64,000 nt of DNA from an uncultured Lachnospiraceae bacterium. GTDB taxonomy: Bacteria; Bacillota; Clostridia; Lachnospirales; Lachnospiraceae. Where the stretch lies: positions 1-64,000 of the forward strand of contig CANQAR010000005.1 in the NCBI GenBank assembly GCA_947588845.1, read 5' to 3'. Under the pieces are notes generated by a model, which worked only from the letters and a program-made list of their open reading frames with translations, did no database searches and was not told the origin of the DNA. Positions 43,409 to 52,734 of this stretch are shown in pieces (positions within the stretch are counted from its first letter, which is position 1; every line of letters begins with the position of its first letter). The translations under genes and the position numbers were made by a program.

Positions 43409-44737
43409 ATGCTGAAACAAATACAAAGAGAGACGGATCATCCGGGCGCCGTGGTGAAGATCCGCGAGGCTGCCTGGCCGGCGCCTTTTAAAGAGGGCCT
43501 GGAGTACAGCTCGCCTGCAAGGGGAACCTGGAATATTGTACATACGGGAATGCTGATTCCTGAATCTCATCAGATCTTTGTCTGCGCGCTGGGATGTCTG
43601 CGCGGCGTGGTGCTGACGGCGGCGGAAATGAACGCGATGGACCGCTATTCTTCCGTCATTATCCGGGAGGAGAACGTGCTGGACGGCACCATGGAGGAAC
43701 TTATGATCGGGGGTGTGGCGGATGTACTTGAGAAGCTTCCCTACAGGCCGAAAGCGGTGCTTTTGTTTATCAGCTGCCAGCATTTTTTCCTGGCTTACGA
43801 CCAGCAGCAGGTGTTTGCAGCGCTCAGAGAGAAGTTTCCGGATATCCATTTTACCGATTGTTATATGATACCGACGCTTCGGAAGAGCGGCCTGACGCCG
43901 GATCAGAAAATGCGGATGCAGCTTTACAGTATGCTGGAGGACAGGCCGAAGGATTCCCGGAAAATCAATCTGATCGGGAGTAATCTGCCGGTCAGCAGAA
44001 GCAGCGAGCTGGTCTGGATGCTGGAAAACGGAGGCTATACATTTCAGAGTATTCACGACTGCCATACGTTCGAGGAGTATCTGGCGATGGCCCAGGCCGG
44101 CATGAATCTTTTTTATGAGCCTCTTGCCCGGATCGCGGCGGAGGATCTGGAAAAGCGGCTTCACCAGCCATATCTTTATATGCCGTTCACGTTTGACGAT
44201 GAAGAGCTTTCAGATGCTTACCAAAGACTGGCCGAGACGCTGCATCTTCCGGAACTGGATGAGGAACCGCTGAGAAAGCGGAAAAGAGAAGCTCTTCTGG
44301 CGGTCAGGGAGCTGATCGGCGACACGCCGGTTGCGGTGGACTATACGCTGACGTTTCGTATTTTAAGCCTTGTGAAGCTTCTGCTGACTTATGGTTTCCA
44401 TGTGACGGAGATTTACGCGGACGCTTTTCTGCCGGAGGAAAAGGCGGATTTTGAATGGATCCGGGAAAATTATCCGGAGATCCGTATAAGCTCCTGCGTT
44501 CGTCCCTGGATGCGCTTTCAGGAAAGAGAGCGGGAAGAGAAAGTGCTGGCGCTGGGACAGAAGGCGGCTTATTTTACTGGGACGGATTACTTTGTCAATC
44601 TTGTTGAGAGCGGCGGACTGTACGGGTATGACGGCGTCGTTCAGCTTGCCGGTCTGATGCGGGATGCTTTTCTGAACAGGAAAGACCGGAAAACTGTGAT
44701 TCAGAGAAAAGGGTTAGGATGTGAGAGCTGTATATGA
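43409..44737 (+). CDS. NifD-like nitrogenase component 1 protein, module 1
   Basis: The 442-residue protein has the nitrogenase component 1 fold. Candidate cluster cysteines are Cys59 and Cys63 in FVCALGCLRG and Cys123 in FISCQHFF, in the three-part arrangement of P-cluster or simple [4Fe-4S] ligands. A second Rossmann domain begins at KINLIGSNLPV, with HDCHTFEEYLAMAQAGMN in the middle. It resembles no single characterised branch that I can name (NifD, ChlN/BchN, BchY, CfbD, MarD). It overlaps the next gene by ATGA, so the two subunits are coupled. Substrate unknown. Confidence 0.85.
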   Translation: MLKQIQRETDHPGAVVKIREAAWPAPFKEGLEYSSPARGTWNIVHTGMLIPESHQIFVCALGCLRGVVLTAAEMNAMDRYSSVIIREENVLDGTMEELMIGGVADVLEKLPYRPKAVLLFISCQHFFLAYDQQQVFAALREKFPDIHFTDCYMIPTLRKSGLTPDQKMRMQLYSMLEDRPKDSRKINLIGSNLPVSRSSELVWMLENGGYTFQSIHDCHTFEEYLAMAQAGMNLFYEPLARIAAEDLEKRLHQPYLYMPFTFDDEELSDAYQRLAETLHLPELDEEPLRKRKREALLAVRELIGDTPVAVDYTLTFRILSLVKLLLTYGFHVTEIYADAFLPEEKADFEWIRENYPEIRISSCVRPWMRFQEREREEKVLALGQKAAYFTGTDYFVNLVESGGLYGYDGVVQLAGLMRDAFLNRKDRKTVIQRKGLGCESCI

Positions 44738-46014
44738 GACAGGTAGCAGGATTAATTTCAACGTACTCGTCGGATGAGTTCGGCATCTGTTCCGCGCTCT
44801 ATGAGCTGGGAGGAATGGTTGTCATGCATGACGCCTCCGGCTGCAATTCAACCTATACCACCCACGATGAGCCGCGCTGGTATGATATGGACAGCATGAT
44901 TTACATATCGGCGATCTCCGAGATGGAAGCAATCATGGGCGACGATGAGAAGCTGATCCGGGATCTGACGGAGACAGCCCTGGAGATGAAGCCGAAATTT
45001 GTGGCCGTCGTGGGAGCGCCGATCCCCTATATGATCGGAACAGATCTTCCGGCAATCGCCGCCATAACGGAGCAGGAGACCGGGATTCCCTGCATGGGAT
45101 TTGCGGCTAACGGCATGAATTATTACACGAAGGGAGTGTCCATGGCGCTTGAGGCCGTTGTCCGGCGGTTCTGCACCGGTTCGGCGGTCCGGACGGAGAA
45201 CTTATCGGTGAATATTCTCGGCGCGACGCCGCTTGATTTTTCTCTGAATGGCAGTGTGGATTCCATAAAAGACTGGATCCGGGAGAACGGCATGGACCTG
45301 GGTGCCTGTCTGTCCATGGGGAGTACGCTGGAAGATATCGCCGGGGCCGGGCGCGCGCATGTGAATCTGGTGGTGTCATACGGCGGACTGGCAGCCGCCC
45401 GTTATCTGAAACAACAATATGGGATCCCTTATGTAGTCGGCGTACCCTTTGGAGAGAAATTTCCGGCGATGCTGGCGAAAATGCTGAAGGAAGCGGCATC
45501 TTCCGGGAAGGATCTGGTGAGTTACCGGCCTGTCGGGAAAAATCAGGCTCCGCCGGGGACGGACAGCCAGAACAGCGAAGACCATTTGGCCGGAGACCGG
45601 ATAAACGGACGGCATACCGGGAAAGATGCAGATAAAACCCGAATATCTATCATCGGCGAGAGTGTTTTCTCCGCTTCCCTGGCGACGGCCATTGAACTGG
45701 ACTGCAGAATACCGACCCGCGTGCTGTGTCCGCTGGATACGGAAGATATCCTGCTTCGGGAGTGTGATCTGAGAACGCCGGAGGAGGACGACCTGATGGA
45801 ACATCTTCCGGAGACGGAGATCGTTGTCGGGGATCCGATGTACCGGGTTCTGTGCGGGAAAGATCAGCGGTTCTGCCCGCTGCCCCATGAGGCGTTTTCC
45901 GGCCGCATCTATGATCCGGTGAATCCGAATCTTGTCAACCGGAAGCTTGCGGGGGAACGCGCGTTTAGCACTCGTTTGGAATCGGCCGAAATGAAGTGGA
46001 GAGCGTGGGAATAG
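44734..46014 (+). CDS. NifK-like nitrogenase component 1 protein, module 1
   Basis: The 426-residue protein starts inside the stop of the NifD-like gene (ATGA). Its N-terminal domain has Cys19 (FGICSAL) and Cys37 in [18 protein letters not shown], the region where NifK-type subunits bind the shared cluster. [30 protein letters not shown] and a C-terminal [11 protein letters not shown] follow. A charged low-complexity linker of about 40 residues splits the last two domains (around 265-305). The DEPRW motif and layout recur in the 48.4 kb protein, so the modules are paralogous. Substrate unknown. Confidence 0.84.
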   Translation: MRQVAGLISTYSSDEFGICSALYELGGMVVMHDASGCNSTYTTHDEPRWYDMDSMIYISAISEMEAIMGDDEKLIRDLTETALEMKPKFVAVVGAPIPYMIGTDLPAIAAITEQETGIPCMGFAANGMNYYTKGVSMALEAVVRRFCTGSAVRTENLSVNILGATPLDFSLNGSVDSIKDWIRENGMDLGACLSMGSTLEDIAGAGRAHVNLVVSYGGLAAARYLKQQYGIPYVVGVPFGEKFPAMLAKMLKEAASSGKDLVSYRPVGKNQAPPGTDSQNSEDHLAGDRINGRHTGKDADKTRISIIGESVFSASLATAIELDCRIPTRVLCPLDTEDILLRECDLRTPEEDDLMEHLPETEIVVGDPMYRVLCGKDQRFCPLPHEAFSGRIYDPVNPNLVNRKLAGERAFSTRLESAEMKWRAWE

Positions 46015-46034
46015 AAAACTGGAGGTTTTATTAT

Positions 46035-46799
46035 ATGTTAAAGCTTGCTTTATATGGAAAGGGCGGCATTGGCAAGTCCACTACCACCAGCAATCTGGCG
46101 GCGGCTTTTGCGGTTCTTGGAAAGAAAGTGATTCAGATCGGCTGTGATCCGAAAGCGGATTCCACAATCAATCTGCTGGGAGGTCATCCGGTGAAGCCGG
46201 TGATGAATTATCTGAGAGAATATGACGAGGAGCCGGAGAAGATTGAGCAGATTGCGGCCAGAGGATTCGGAGATGTTCTCTGTATCGAGACCGGAGGCCC
46301 CACGCCGGGACTTGGCTGTGCGGGGCGGGGGATCATCACCACATTCAGCCTGCTTGAGGATCTGGAGCTTTTTGAGACATACAAACCGGATGTGGTGCTC
46401 TACGATGTGCTGGGAGATGTGGTCTGCGGAGGGTTTGCCGCTCCGATTCGGGAAGGCTATGCCAGCCAGGTGCTGATTGTGACCTCCGGGGAAAAGATGG
46501 CGCTGTACGCGGCGAAAAATATCAACACGGCGGTCAGAAATTTTGAGGACAGAGGATACGCTTCTGTCAGGGGAATTATTCTGAACCGGCGGAATGTGGA
46601 GAACGAATGGGAGAAAGTCAGCGCTTTTGCAGAGGAAAATCATCTGCAGATCATCGCGGATATTCCGAGAAGTCCGGACATTATCCGGTATGAGGACGAG
46701 GGAAAGACTGTGATCGAGGGAGACAGGAATCTTCCGGTGAGTCAGAAGTATCTGGAGCTGGCAAAAATGCTGCTGGAGGAAGAAGAAAAACAAAAATAA
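46035..46799 (+). CDS. NifH-like ATPase, module 2
   Basis: The 254-residue protein is the second iron-protein homologue. It has a [10 protein letters not shown]-loop at 8-16, CDPKADST at 37-44, Cys95 in GLGCAGRG and Cys131 in [14 protein letters not shown]. It is closer in length to NifH than the first copy, and its C terminus ([14 protein letters not shown]) ends in an acidic/basic helix. GGAGGT lies 8 bases before ATG 46035, 20 bases after the previous gene. Having its own NifH-like partner suggests that each NifDK-like pair has a dedicated reductase, though cross-reaction is possible. Confidence 0.92.
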   Translation: MLKLALYGKGGIGKSTTTSNLAAAFAVLGKKVIQIGCDPKADSTINLLGGHPVKPVMNYLREYDEEPEKIEQIAARGFGDVLCIETGGPTPGLGCAGRGIITTFSLLEDLELFETYKPDVVLYDVLGDVVCGGFAAPIREGYASQVLIVTSGEKMALYAAKNINTAVRNFEDRGYASVRGIILNRRNVENEWEKVSAFAEENHLQIIADIPRSPDIIRYEDEGKTVIEGDRNLPVSQKYLELAKMLLEEEEKQK

Positions 46800-46886
46800 A
46801 ACTCAAAGGCAGCAGGGGAGCTGCGGTTCATAGTCAGAGGAGGTACGAACCGTGATGCCGGAGAGGATATGATCTGGAGGAAAACA

Positions 46887-48389
46887 ATGAACAAAACAGT
46901 TGACTGTATAACCGCCGGCGAGCTGGCAGATCTCGGAAAGGACCGGATTCCGGAGGAATTTCAGTCTTCCCGGCATCTGATCTACAGTTCGCCGGCCACC
47001 CTGGCTTTTAACTCACCGGGGGCGCAGGGGTTTGGAGTAAAGCGCGCCGGACTTGCGGTGCCGGGTTCGGTGATGCTGCTGGTGGCTCCGGGCTGCTGCG
47101 GCAGGAACACGGCGGCGCTCAACGCTTTGGGATACAGAGAGCGTTTTTTCTACCTGCTGATGGATGACACAGATATTGTGACAGGACGGCATTTGAACAA
47201 AATCAGCCAGGCTGTCCGGGAGGTGGTGGATTCTCTTAAGGAAAAGCCTACGGTAGTGATGATCTGCATTACCTGTGTGGATGCCCTTTTGGGGACGGAT
47301 ATGGAGCGTGTCTGCCGGAAAGCGTCGGAGGCGGCCGGCGTGCCGGTGCGGCCGTGTTATATGTACGCTTTGACGAGAGAAGGGCGGATGCCCCCGATGG
47401 TGCATGTCCGCAAGACCATCTATGAGCTTCTTGAAAAGAGGCCGAGAAAACGGACGGCGGTCAATCTTCTCGGCGAGTTTTCTCCTTTTATGGAAGACAT
47501 GGAGCTCTATGAGATTCTGAGGAAGCTTGGCGTCAAAAATATCCGGGAGATTTCCAGATGCCGCGATTTTGAGGAATATCTGTCCATGGCCGAGGCGAAT
47601 TTCAACATTGTGCTGAATCCGGAATGTCGTCCGGCGGCGGAAGATATCCGCAAACGTTTGGGGATTCCTTCCATTGAACTGACGAGACTTTATCAGATTG
47701 ATAAGATTCAGCATCAGTATGAACTGCTGGGAGGCGCGCTGGGGACGAAGATCGATGATCAGGTCTGGTACCAGAGTGCTAGGGAAAAGGTCGATAATTT
47801 TGGAAAAAACTATCCGAATACCCGGTTTGCCGTGGGGGAATGGCTGAACGGAAACGCGTTTGAGCTGTCTCTGGCGCTGCTTCGGTACGGACATCAGGTG
47901 ACGGAGATTTATGGAACCATCACGCCAGAACAGTTTGTCTATATACGGAAAATTGCGGAAATAAGTCCCGATACGCGCATTTATTCCAATCTGTCTCCCA
48001 CCATGCTGAATTATGACTGCAGTGTCTCTGCGGCAGATGTCACGATCGGGCAGGACGCGGCGTTCTACCATCCGGGATGTCCGAATGTACCCTGGAATCA
48101 GGAGGAGCAGCCCTTCGGTTATGCGGGGCTTGGACATTTGTTCGAGGCGCTTCTCGCGGCTCGCGAAGGAGAAAAAAGCGAGAAGATCTCAGCAACCTGC
48201 GGAGATGGAAGAGGTGAGAAGGTTCCGGTGTCCTGCGACAGAGAAAAAAGCGGAGGGATCTCAGCCGCGAGCGGAAACGGAAGCGGCGAGATGATTTCTG
48301 CAGCCCGGAAGGATGAAAAGAACAAAGCAGTTCCGACAGCTTTGGAGAGCGAAACGCAGGGAGAAAAGATCACGGGAGGCAGCGTATGA
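46887..48389 (+). CDS. NifD-like nitrogenase component 1 protein, module 2
   Basis: The 500-residue protein has component 1 features: APGCCGRNTAAL with Cys70 and Cys71, MICITCVDALLG with Cys127 and Cys130, then VNLLGEFSPF and CRDFEEYLSMAEANFN, which parallels the first NifD-like protein. After about residue 428 comes a tail of nearly three degenerate 24-residue repeats (EKSEKISA, EKSGGISA) with no counterpart in module 1. ATG 46887 follows GGAGG by six bases. The stop overlaps the NifK-like start by ATGA. Substrate unknown. Confidence 0.85.
   Translation: MNKTVDCITAGELADLGKDRIPEEFQSSRHLIYSSPATLAFNSPGAQGFGVKRAGLAVPGSVMLLVAPGCCGRNTAALNALGYRERFFYLLMDDTDIVTGRHLNKISQAVREVVDSLKEKPTVVMICITCVDALLGTDMERVCRKASEAAGVPVRPCYMYALTREGRMPPMVHVRKTIYELLEKRPRKRTAVNLLGEFSPFMEDMELYEILRKLGVKNIREISRCRDFEEYLSMAEANFNIVLNPECRPAAEDIRKRLGIPSIELTRLYQIDKIQHQYELLGGALGTKIDDQVWYQSAREKVDNFGKNYPNTRFAVGEWLNGNAFELSLALLRYGHQVTEIYGTITPEQFVYIRKIAEISPDTRIYSNLSPTMLNYDCSVSAADVTIGQDAAFYHPGCPNVPWNQEEQPFGYAGLGHLFEALLAAREGEKSEKISATCGDGRGEKVPVSCDREKSGGISAASGNGSGEMISAARKDEKNKAVPTALESETQGEKITGGSV
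48169..48384 (+). repeat. 72-bp coding repeats in the NifD-like tail
   Basis: GAGAAAAAAGCGAGAAGATC at 48169 recurs as GAGAAAAAAGCGGAGGGATC at 48241. The two 72-bp copies are followed by a third, poorly preserved one from 48313. They encode 24-residue units rich in Ser, Gly, Glu and Lys. Confidence 0.75.
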
Positions 48390-49600
48390 AAGGTTTGTTG
48401 AAATATTTGTCGCCGTTTGCGCCGGATCAGTCCGGTGCGGCCTCGGTTCTCTATGATATGGGGGGCCTGACGATTATCTGCGACGCCGGCGGATGTACCG
48501 GAAATATCTGCGGATTTGATGAGCCGCGCTGGTTCCTGAGAAAAAGTGCGATTTTCAGCGCGGGCCTGCGTGATATGGACGCGATTCTCGGAAGAGATGA
48601 CCGAATGGTGGAGAAAATCCAGGACGCGGCAAAAAAGCTGGACGCCGATTTTACGGCTCTGATCGGGACGCCGGTTCCGGCGGTGATCGCCACAGATTTC
48701 AAGGCGCTTAGCCGTATGGCCGAGAAGCGGTGCCATTTGCCTGTGCTGACAGTCGAGTGTACCGGAACGAGACTCTATGACGAGGGGGAGGCAGACACGT
48801 GGCTGGGACTTTTCCGGAAATTCGCGGGTACTGGATCAGGCACGACGGACGATGAAATAAAATCGGCAAGAGAAAAAAATTCTGCGGTCAGCGGAGCTGA
48901 AAGGAGAACTGATTCAGACAAGACAGGAACATGGGTGTCCGAAGATACGTCTGAATCCGGAGCGTATGGGAAAGGAGCCGTCGGCGTGATCGGCATGACT
49001 CCTCTGAATCTGAGCCGCATCGACGCGGACCAGATAATTCGGGATGAATTAAGAGCGCAGGGGTTCGGCCCGGTTTACTGCTACGGGATGCGGGACGGTC
49101 TGGAAACGATTAAAAAGGCCGGTGAAACGGTTCTGAATCTTGTCGTGTCGCCTTCGAGTCTTCCGGCGGCCAGATATCTGGAGCAGCGTTTTGGAACGCC
49201 CTACCGGATGGAATATCCGTTTCTTGGCGAGGAATTGAAAAAAGAGCTCCATGCGGCCGACGGGAAAAAGATACTGGTGATTCATCAGCAGGCGGCAGCC
49301 AACGCGATACGTGCGGAGCTCCGAAAGAATTCCGGGGCGGAGATAACCGTAGGAACCTGGTTTCTTCTGGATGAGGAATTTCGGGAACCACAGGATGTAC
49401 ATCTGACGACAGAGGAAAATTTTGCCAGGCTGGTGACGGAAGGACAGTACGATGTGATTGTCGGGGACCGGATGCTGGAGAGAGTGCTCCGAAATTATGA
49501 GGGCAGATGGATGCACGTACCGCATTTTGCGGTCAGCGGCGAACTGGAGGAAACGCCGGAGGAGCTTTCTTCTTGTGCCACAGGAAATTCTGTTCTGTGA
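48386..49600 (+). CDS. NifK-like nitrogenase component 1 protein, module 2
   Basis: The 404-residue protein begins in the stop of the NifD-like gene. Its N-terminal domain has Cys32, Cys37 and Cys42 in IICDAGGCTGNICGFDEPRW, directly comparable with the DASGC-DEPRW segment of the module 1 subunit. VIGMTPLNLS, NLVVSPSSLPAARYL and DVIVGDRMLERVL repeat the module 1 order. A Ser/Thr/Glu/Lys-rich linker of about 50 residues (near 148-198) interrupts the fold. A 224-base gap with a hairpin separates it from hypF. Substrate unknown. Confidence 0.84.
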   Translation: MKGLLKYLSPFAPDQSGAASVLYDMGGLTIICDAGGCTGNICGFDEPRWFLRKSAIFSAGLRDMDAILGRDDRMVEKIQDAAKKLDADFTALIGTPVPAVIATDFKALSRMAEKRCHLPVLTVECTGTRLYDEGEADTWLGLFRKFAGTGSGTTDDEIKSAREKNSAVSGAERRTDSDKTGTWVSEDTSESGAYGKGAVGVIGMTPLNLSRIDADQIIRDELRAQGFGPVYCYGMRDGLETIKKAGETVLNLVVSPSSLPAARYLEQRFGTPYRMEYPFLGEELKKELHAADGKKILVIHQQAAANAIRAELRKNSGAEITVGTWFLLDEEFREPQDVHLTTEENFARLVTEGQYDVIVGDRMLERVLRNYEGRWMHVPHFAVSGELEETPEELSSCATGNSVL

Positions 49601-49604
49601 CACA

Positions 49605-49642
49605 AAAAATGCTCCGCGAGGCGCTTAGGCGGCATTTTTCCG
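49605..49642 (+). terminator. Hairpin between the nitrogenase-like and hyp genes
   Basis: AAAAAATGC and GCATTTTT pair with additional CCGC/GCGG pairing across one bulge, followed by TCC. It could be a partial terminator between the two halves of the cluster. The rest of the 224-base gap is unremarkable. Confidence 0.45.
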
Positions 49643-49824
49643 CTTCAAATTCGTGCGCATCTCCGCTGACCGGAACGGAGTGGAGACCGGAATGGCAGGC
49701 TGTTGTCTGTGGAAACGCGCAGAGATTTGCGGACGAAGAAGTCTGCCGGTGCAGATCCGAATTCCACGTACAAAGTCCGCGGGTGAGTCCTGAATTGAAA
49801 GAAAAGGCAGATGGAGAACCATAT

Positions 49825-52335
49825 ATGAAAACGGATAACAGAAAAACACAGATTGTGAGAGTTTACGGCATTGTGCAGGGCGTGGGTTTTCGGCCTTTCG
49901 TGAGCCGCATCGCGGATGCGGCCGGGGTAACGGGCAGCGTGGCCAACAAAGGCTCCTATGTGGAGATTTATCTGCAGGGCAGCGAGAATGACCGGCAGCA
50001 GTTCATGAAAGATCTGCGGGAAAATCCGCCGGAGCGTTCCGCCGTTTTGAAAATTGATGTGACAGACTGTGAGAACAGCGTCTGTTTTGACCGGTTTGAG
50101 ATTATCGAGAGCGAAAAGGAAGAAGGGGATATTTTTGTGTCCCCGGATATCGCGACCTGTCCAAAATGCGCCAAAGAGCTCTATGATCCGAAAAACCGGC
50201 GGTATATGCACCCATTTATCAACTGTACTGCCTGCGGCCCCCGGGTGACAATACTCGACGCGATGCCTTATGACCGGGTGCGCACGAGCATGGGGGAATT
50301 TCCGATGTGTCCGGAATGTGAGTGGGAGTACACGCATGCCGAGACGAGACGCTACGACGCTCAGCCGGTCTGCTGCAACGACTGCGGACCCGAGGTATAT
50401 CTGCTTGGACGGCCGGAACGCAGAAGGGCAGCAATCACGGCCGCACGGCAGGCGATTATGGATGGGAAAGTTGTGGCAGTCAAGGGAATCGGCGGCTTCC
50501 ATCTGTGCTGTGATGCGACGAACGAGGCGGCAGTGTCCAGACTGCGGAGGCTGAAGAACCGGCCGGCAAAGCCGTTTGCGGTGATGATGCGGAATCTGGA
50601 AGCGGTCGAGGCAGAATGTGAGGTGACCCCGGAACAGGAAGAAGTGCTGTGTGGTCATCAGAAGCCGATCATTCTGCTTCCGAGGAAAGAAGGGAGCCGT
50701 CTGGCACCTTCCATAGCGCCGGATAATCCGAAGGTGGGCGTGATGCTTCCATATGCGCCGGTGCAGATGCTGCTGTTTGACTACAATGACGGACTTCAGA
50801 TGACGACGGATATGTTTGTCATGACCAGCGGAAATGTATCCGGGGCTCCGATCTGCCGGACGGACGAGGACGCCGAAAAAGAGATCGCTTCATTCTGCGA
50901 TCTGATTTTATCCCATAACCGGAAAATCCGCCTGAGAGCCGACGATTCGGTGATGGATTTTTATAAAGGGGAGCCTTATATGATCCGCCGTTCCAGAGGC
51001 TACGCCCCGCTGCCTTTTATGATGAGCAGGGAATTCAAAGGGCAGGTGCTGGCGATCGGCGGCGAGCTGAAAAATACATTCTGCATTGCAAAGAACCAGC
51101 TGTTTTACCCGTCGCCCTATGTCGGTGACATGGAGGATCTCCGCACGGTGCAGGCGCTTCGCGAATCAGTCCGCAGAATGGCGGAGCTTCTTGAGACGGA
51201 GCCGGAGATTGTGGCCTGCGATATGCACCCGAAATACAATACGACGGCCGTTGCTCATGAACTGGATCTTCCGGTAATCGAGGTGCAGCATCATTATGCG
51301 CATATTCTCTCCTGTATGGTGGAGAACGACTATCTGGAGCCGGTGATCGGCGTCTCGTTTGACGGAACGGGCTATGGGACGGACGGTACGATCTGGGGAG
51401 GCGAGATTCTTGAGGCTTCGCCGGAAGATTTCAGAAGACTGGGAAATATCCGGCCATTCCATCAGATCGGCGGCGACGCGTCCGCCCGGGAAGGCTGGAG
51501 AATCGCCGTATCCATGATCAATGATCTCTATAAAGACAGGGCGCCGGAGATTGTCGGAAAGCTGGAGCTCTGCGATGAGAAGACAAGGAAGGTATACGCG
51601 CAGATGGCCGCGCGTCACATTAATTGTGTGACATCCACCAGCGCCGGGCGTCTTTTCGACGCGGTGAGCGCTATTCTTGGAATTCGAAAGGCTTCGACTT
51701 TTGAGGGGGAGGCAGCCACGGTTCTTCAGTTTAGAGCGGAAAAGTATGCATCGGGACTTTCAGAGGAGGAATTTTCCAGAGAATGTCAGGAGGCCAGGGA
51801 GCAGGTCAGACAGATATGGCCGGATGATATGTATGAAGCAGAATGCCCGACAGGGCCGAATTGTTCATCTGGCGGGAGAACGAACGAACATGAGAAAAAA
51901 AAGAACCAGGAAAATTCACGATCAGGCGTTTTGTTTGGCGGGAGCATGAATCCGGCAGAGTCGGATAAGAAAGAGAATGACGATCCAGGCAGTGCGCAGT
52001 GGATTCTCCCGACAGACCAGATCGTGCGTCTGCTCGTTGAGAAACGGCTGAGTGGTGAAACGACGGAACGGCTGGCCTTCTGGTTCCATGTGCTGCTGGC
52101 TGATCAGATCATGGAAGGATGCAGAAAAGCGGCAGAGGAAACGGGACTTCGTGTCTGTGCTTTAAGCGGCGGTGTATTCCAGAACCTGCTTCTGCTTCGG
52201 CTCTGTGATGAGGGATTGACGCGGGAAGGATTTCAGGTGCTGCGGCATCGCCTGCTTCCGCCAAATGACGGGGGAATTGCTCCCGGGCAGGCGCTTGCAG
52301 CCATGTATGCGCTCATGGGGAAATCCGCCATCTGA
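49825..52335 (+). CDS. hypF: Carbamoyltransferase HypF
   Basis: With start ATG 49825 (GGAGA 7 bases upstream), the protein has 836 residues. Its domains are in the HypF order: acylphosphatase (GIVQGVGFRPFV), two C4 zinc fingers (CPKC...CTACGPR; CPEC...CCNDCGPE), a YrdC-like domain (KGIGGFHLCCDATNE) and a Kae1-like domain (EVQHHYAHILSC, GVSFDGTGYGTDGTIWGGE, ALSGGVFQN). It transfers the carbamoyl group that becomes cyanide to HypE. A low-complexity linker of about 50 residues rich in Asn, Glu and Lys lies within the Kae1-like domain (about 680-730). No hypA or hypB adjoins it. Confidence 0.93.
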   Translation: MKTDNRKTQIVRVYGIVQGVGFRPFVSRIADAAGVTGSVANKGSYVEIYLQGSENDRQQFMKDLRENPPERSAVLKIDVTDCENSVCFDRFEIIESEKEEGDIFVSPDIATCPKCAKELYDPKNRRYMHPFINCTACGPRVTILDAMPYDRVRTSMGEFPMCPECEWEYTHAETRRYDAQPVCCNDCGPEVYLLGRPERRRAAITAARQAIMDGKVVAVKGIGGFHLCCDATNEAAVSRLRRLKNRPAKPFAVMMRNLEAVEAECEVTPEQEEVLCGHQKPIILLPRKEGSRLAPSIAPDNPKVGVMLPYAPVQMLLFDYNDGLQMTTDMFVMTSGNVSGAPICRTDEDAEKEIASFCDLILSHNRKIRLRADDSVMDFYKGEPYMIRRSRGYAPLPFMMSREFKGQVLAIGGELKNTFCIAKNQLFYPSPYVGDMEDLRTVQALRESVRRMAELLETEPEIVACDMHPKYNTTAVAHELDLPVIEVQHHYAHILSCMVENDYLEPVIGVSFDGTGYGTDGTIWGGEILEASPEDFRRLGNIRPFHQIGGDASAREGWRIAVSMINDLYKDRAPEIVGKLELCDEKTRKVYAQMAARHINCVTSTSAGRLFDAVSAILGIRKASTFEGEAATVLQFRAEKYASGLSEEEFSRECQEAREQVRQIWPDDMYEAECPTGPNCSSGGRTNEHEKKKNQENSRSGVLFGGSMNPAESDKKENDDPGSAQWILPTDQIVRLLVEKRLSGETTERLAFWFHVLLADQIMEGCRKAAEETGLRVCALSGGVFQNLLLLRLCDEGLTREGFQVLRHRLLPPNDGGIAPGQALAAMYALMGKSAI

Positions 52336-52341
52336 TACAAG

Positions 52342-52360
52342 CAAAACGAAGATCGTTTTG
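52342..52360 (+). promoter_or_regulatory. Small hairpin between hypF and hypC
   Basis: CAAAACGA-AGA-TCGTTTTG is an 8-bp stem with a three-base loop six bases after the hypF stop. It has no proper T run and may be an attenuating or stabilising stem. Confidence 0.4.
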
Positions 52361-52458
52361 TCATTTCCTGTAAAAATGTGGGAGCAGAAAATATCTGCAG
52401 ACTAAAGTCAGCGTTTTTTGATATATGCTGCGCGAGTTTAAAAAAGGAGGATTTAAAA

Positions 52459-52668
52459 ATGTGTGTAGGATTAGCGGCAAAAGTGGTAGGAATTAAGAAC
52501 GGGATGGCAGTGATTGACGCTTCCGGCGCGAAGAGGGAAGTATCAGCGGAACTTCTGGACGAGCTGGAGCCGGGAGATTATGTGATGGTTCACGCAGGCG
52601 TCGCCATCGCGAAGATTACGTCGGACGACGAGAGTGAGACGGACGAGCTGATGGAGATGCTGTCATAA
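52459..52668 (+). CDS. hypC: Maturation chaperone HypC
   Basis: The 69-residue protein begins MCVGLAAKVV, with the invariant Cys2 that HypC uses to hold iron together with HypD. GAKREVSAELLDELEPGDYVMVHAGVAIAKIT completes the OB fold. The start at 52459 is fixed by AAGGAGG nine bases upstream and by the invariant N terminus. HypC also shuttles the Fe(CN)2CO group to its target protein. In this locus the target is not obvious. It is followed by hypD after 66 bases. Confidence 0.95.
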   Translation: MCVGLAAKVVGIKNGMAVIDASGAKREVSAELLDELEPGDYVMVHAGVAIAKITSDDESETDELMEMLS

Positions 52669-52734
52669 GACGAAATTTCCTAAGACAAAAAATAAGGTTC
52701 TGCGCTGCAGAACAGAAAACAGGAAGTATTATAT

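Noticed and set aside
42447-49600. A true nitrogen-fixing nitrogenase
   Set aside because: No nifB, nifE or nifN is present. The D- and K-like subunits lack recognisable NifD/NifK cofactor-site sequences and are of non-standard length. Only the NifH-like proteins are close in motif to nitrogenase.
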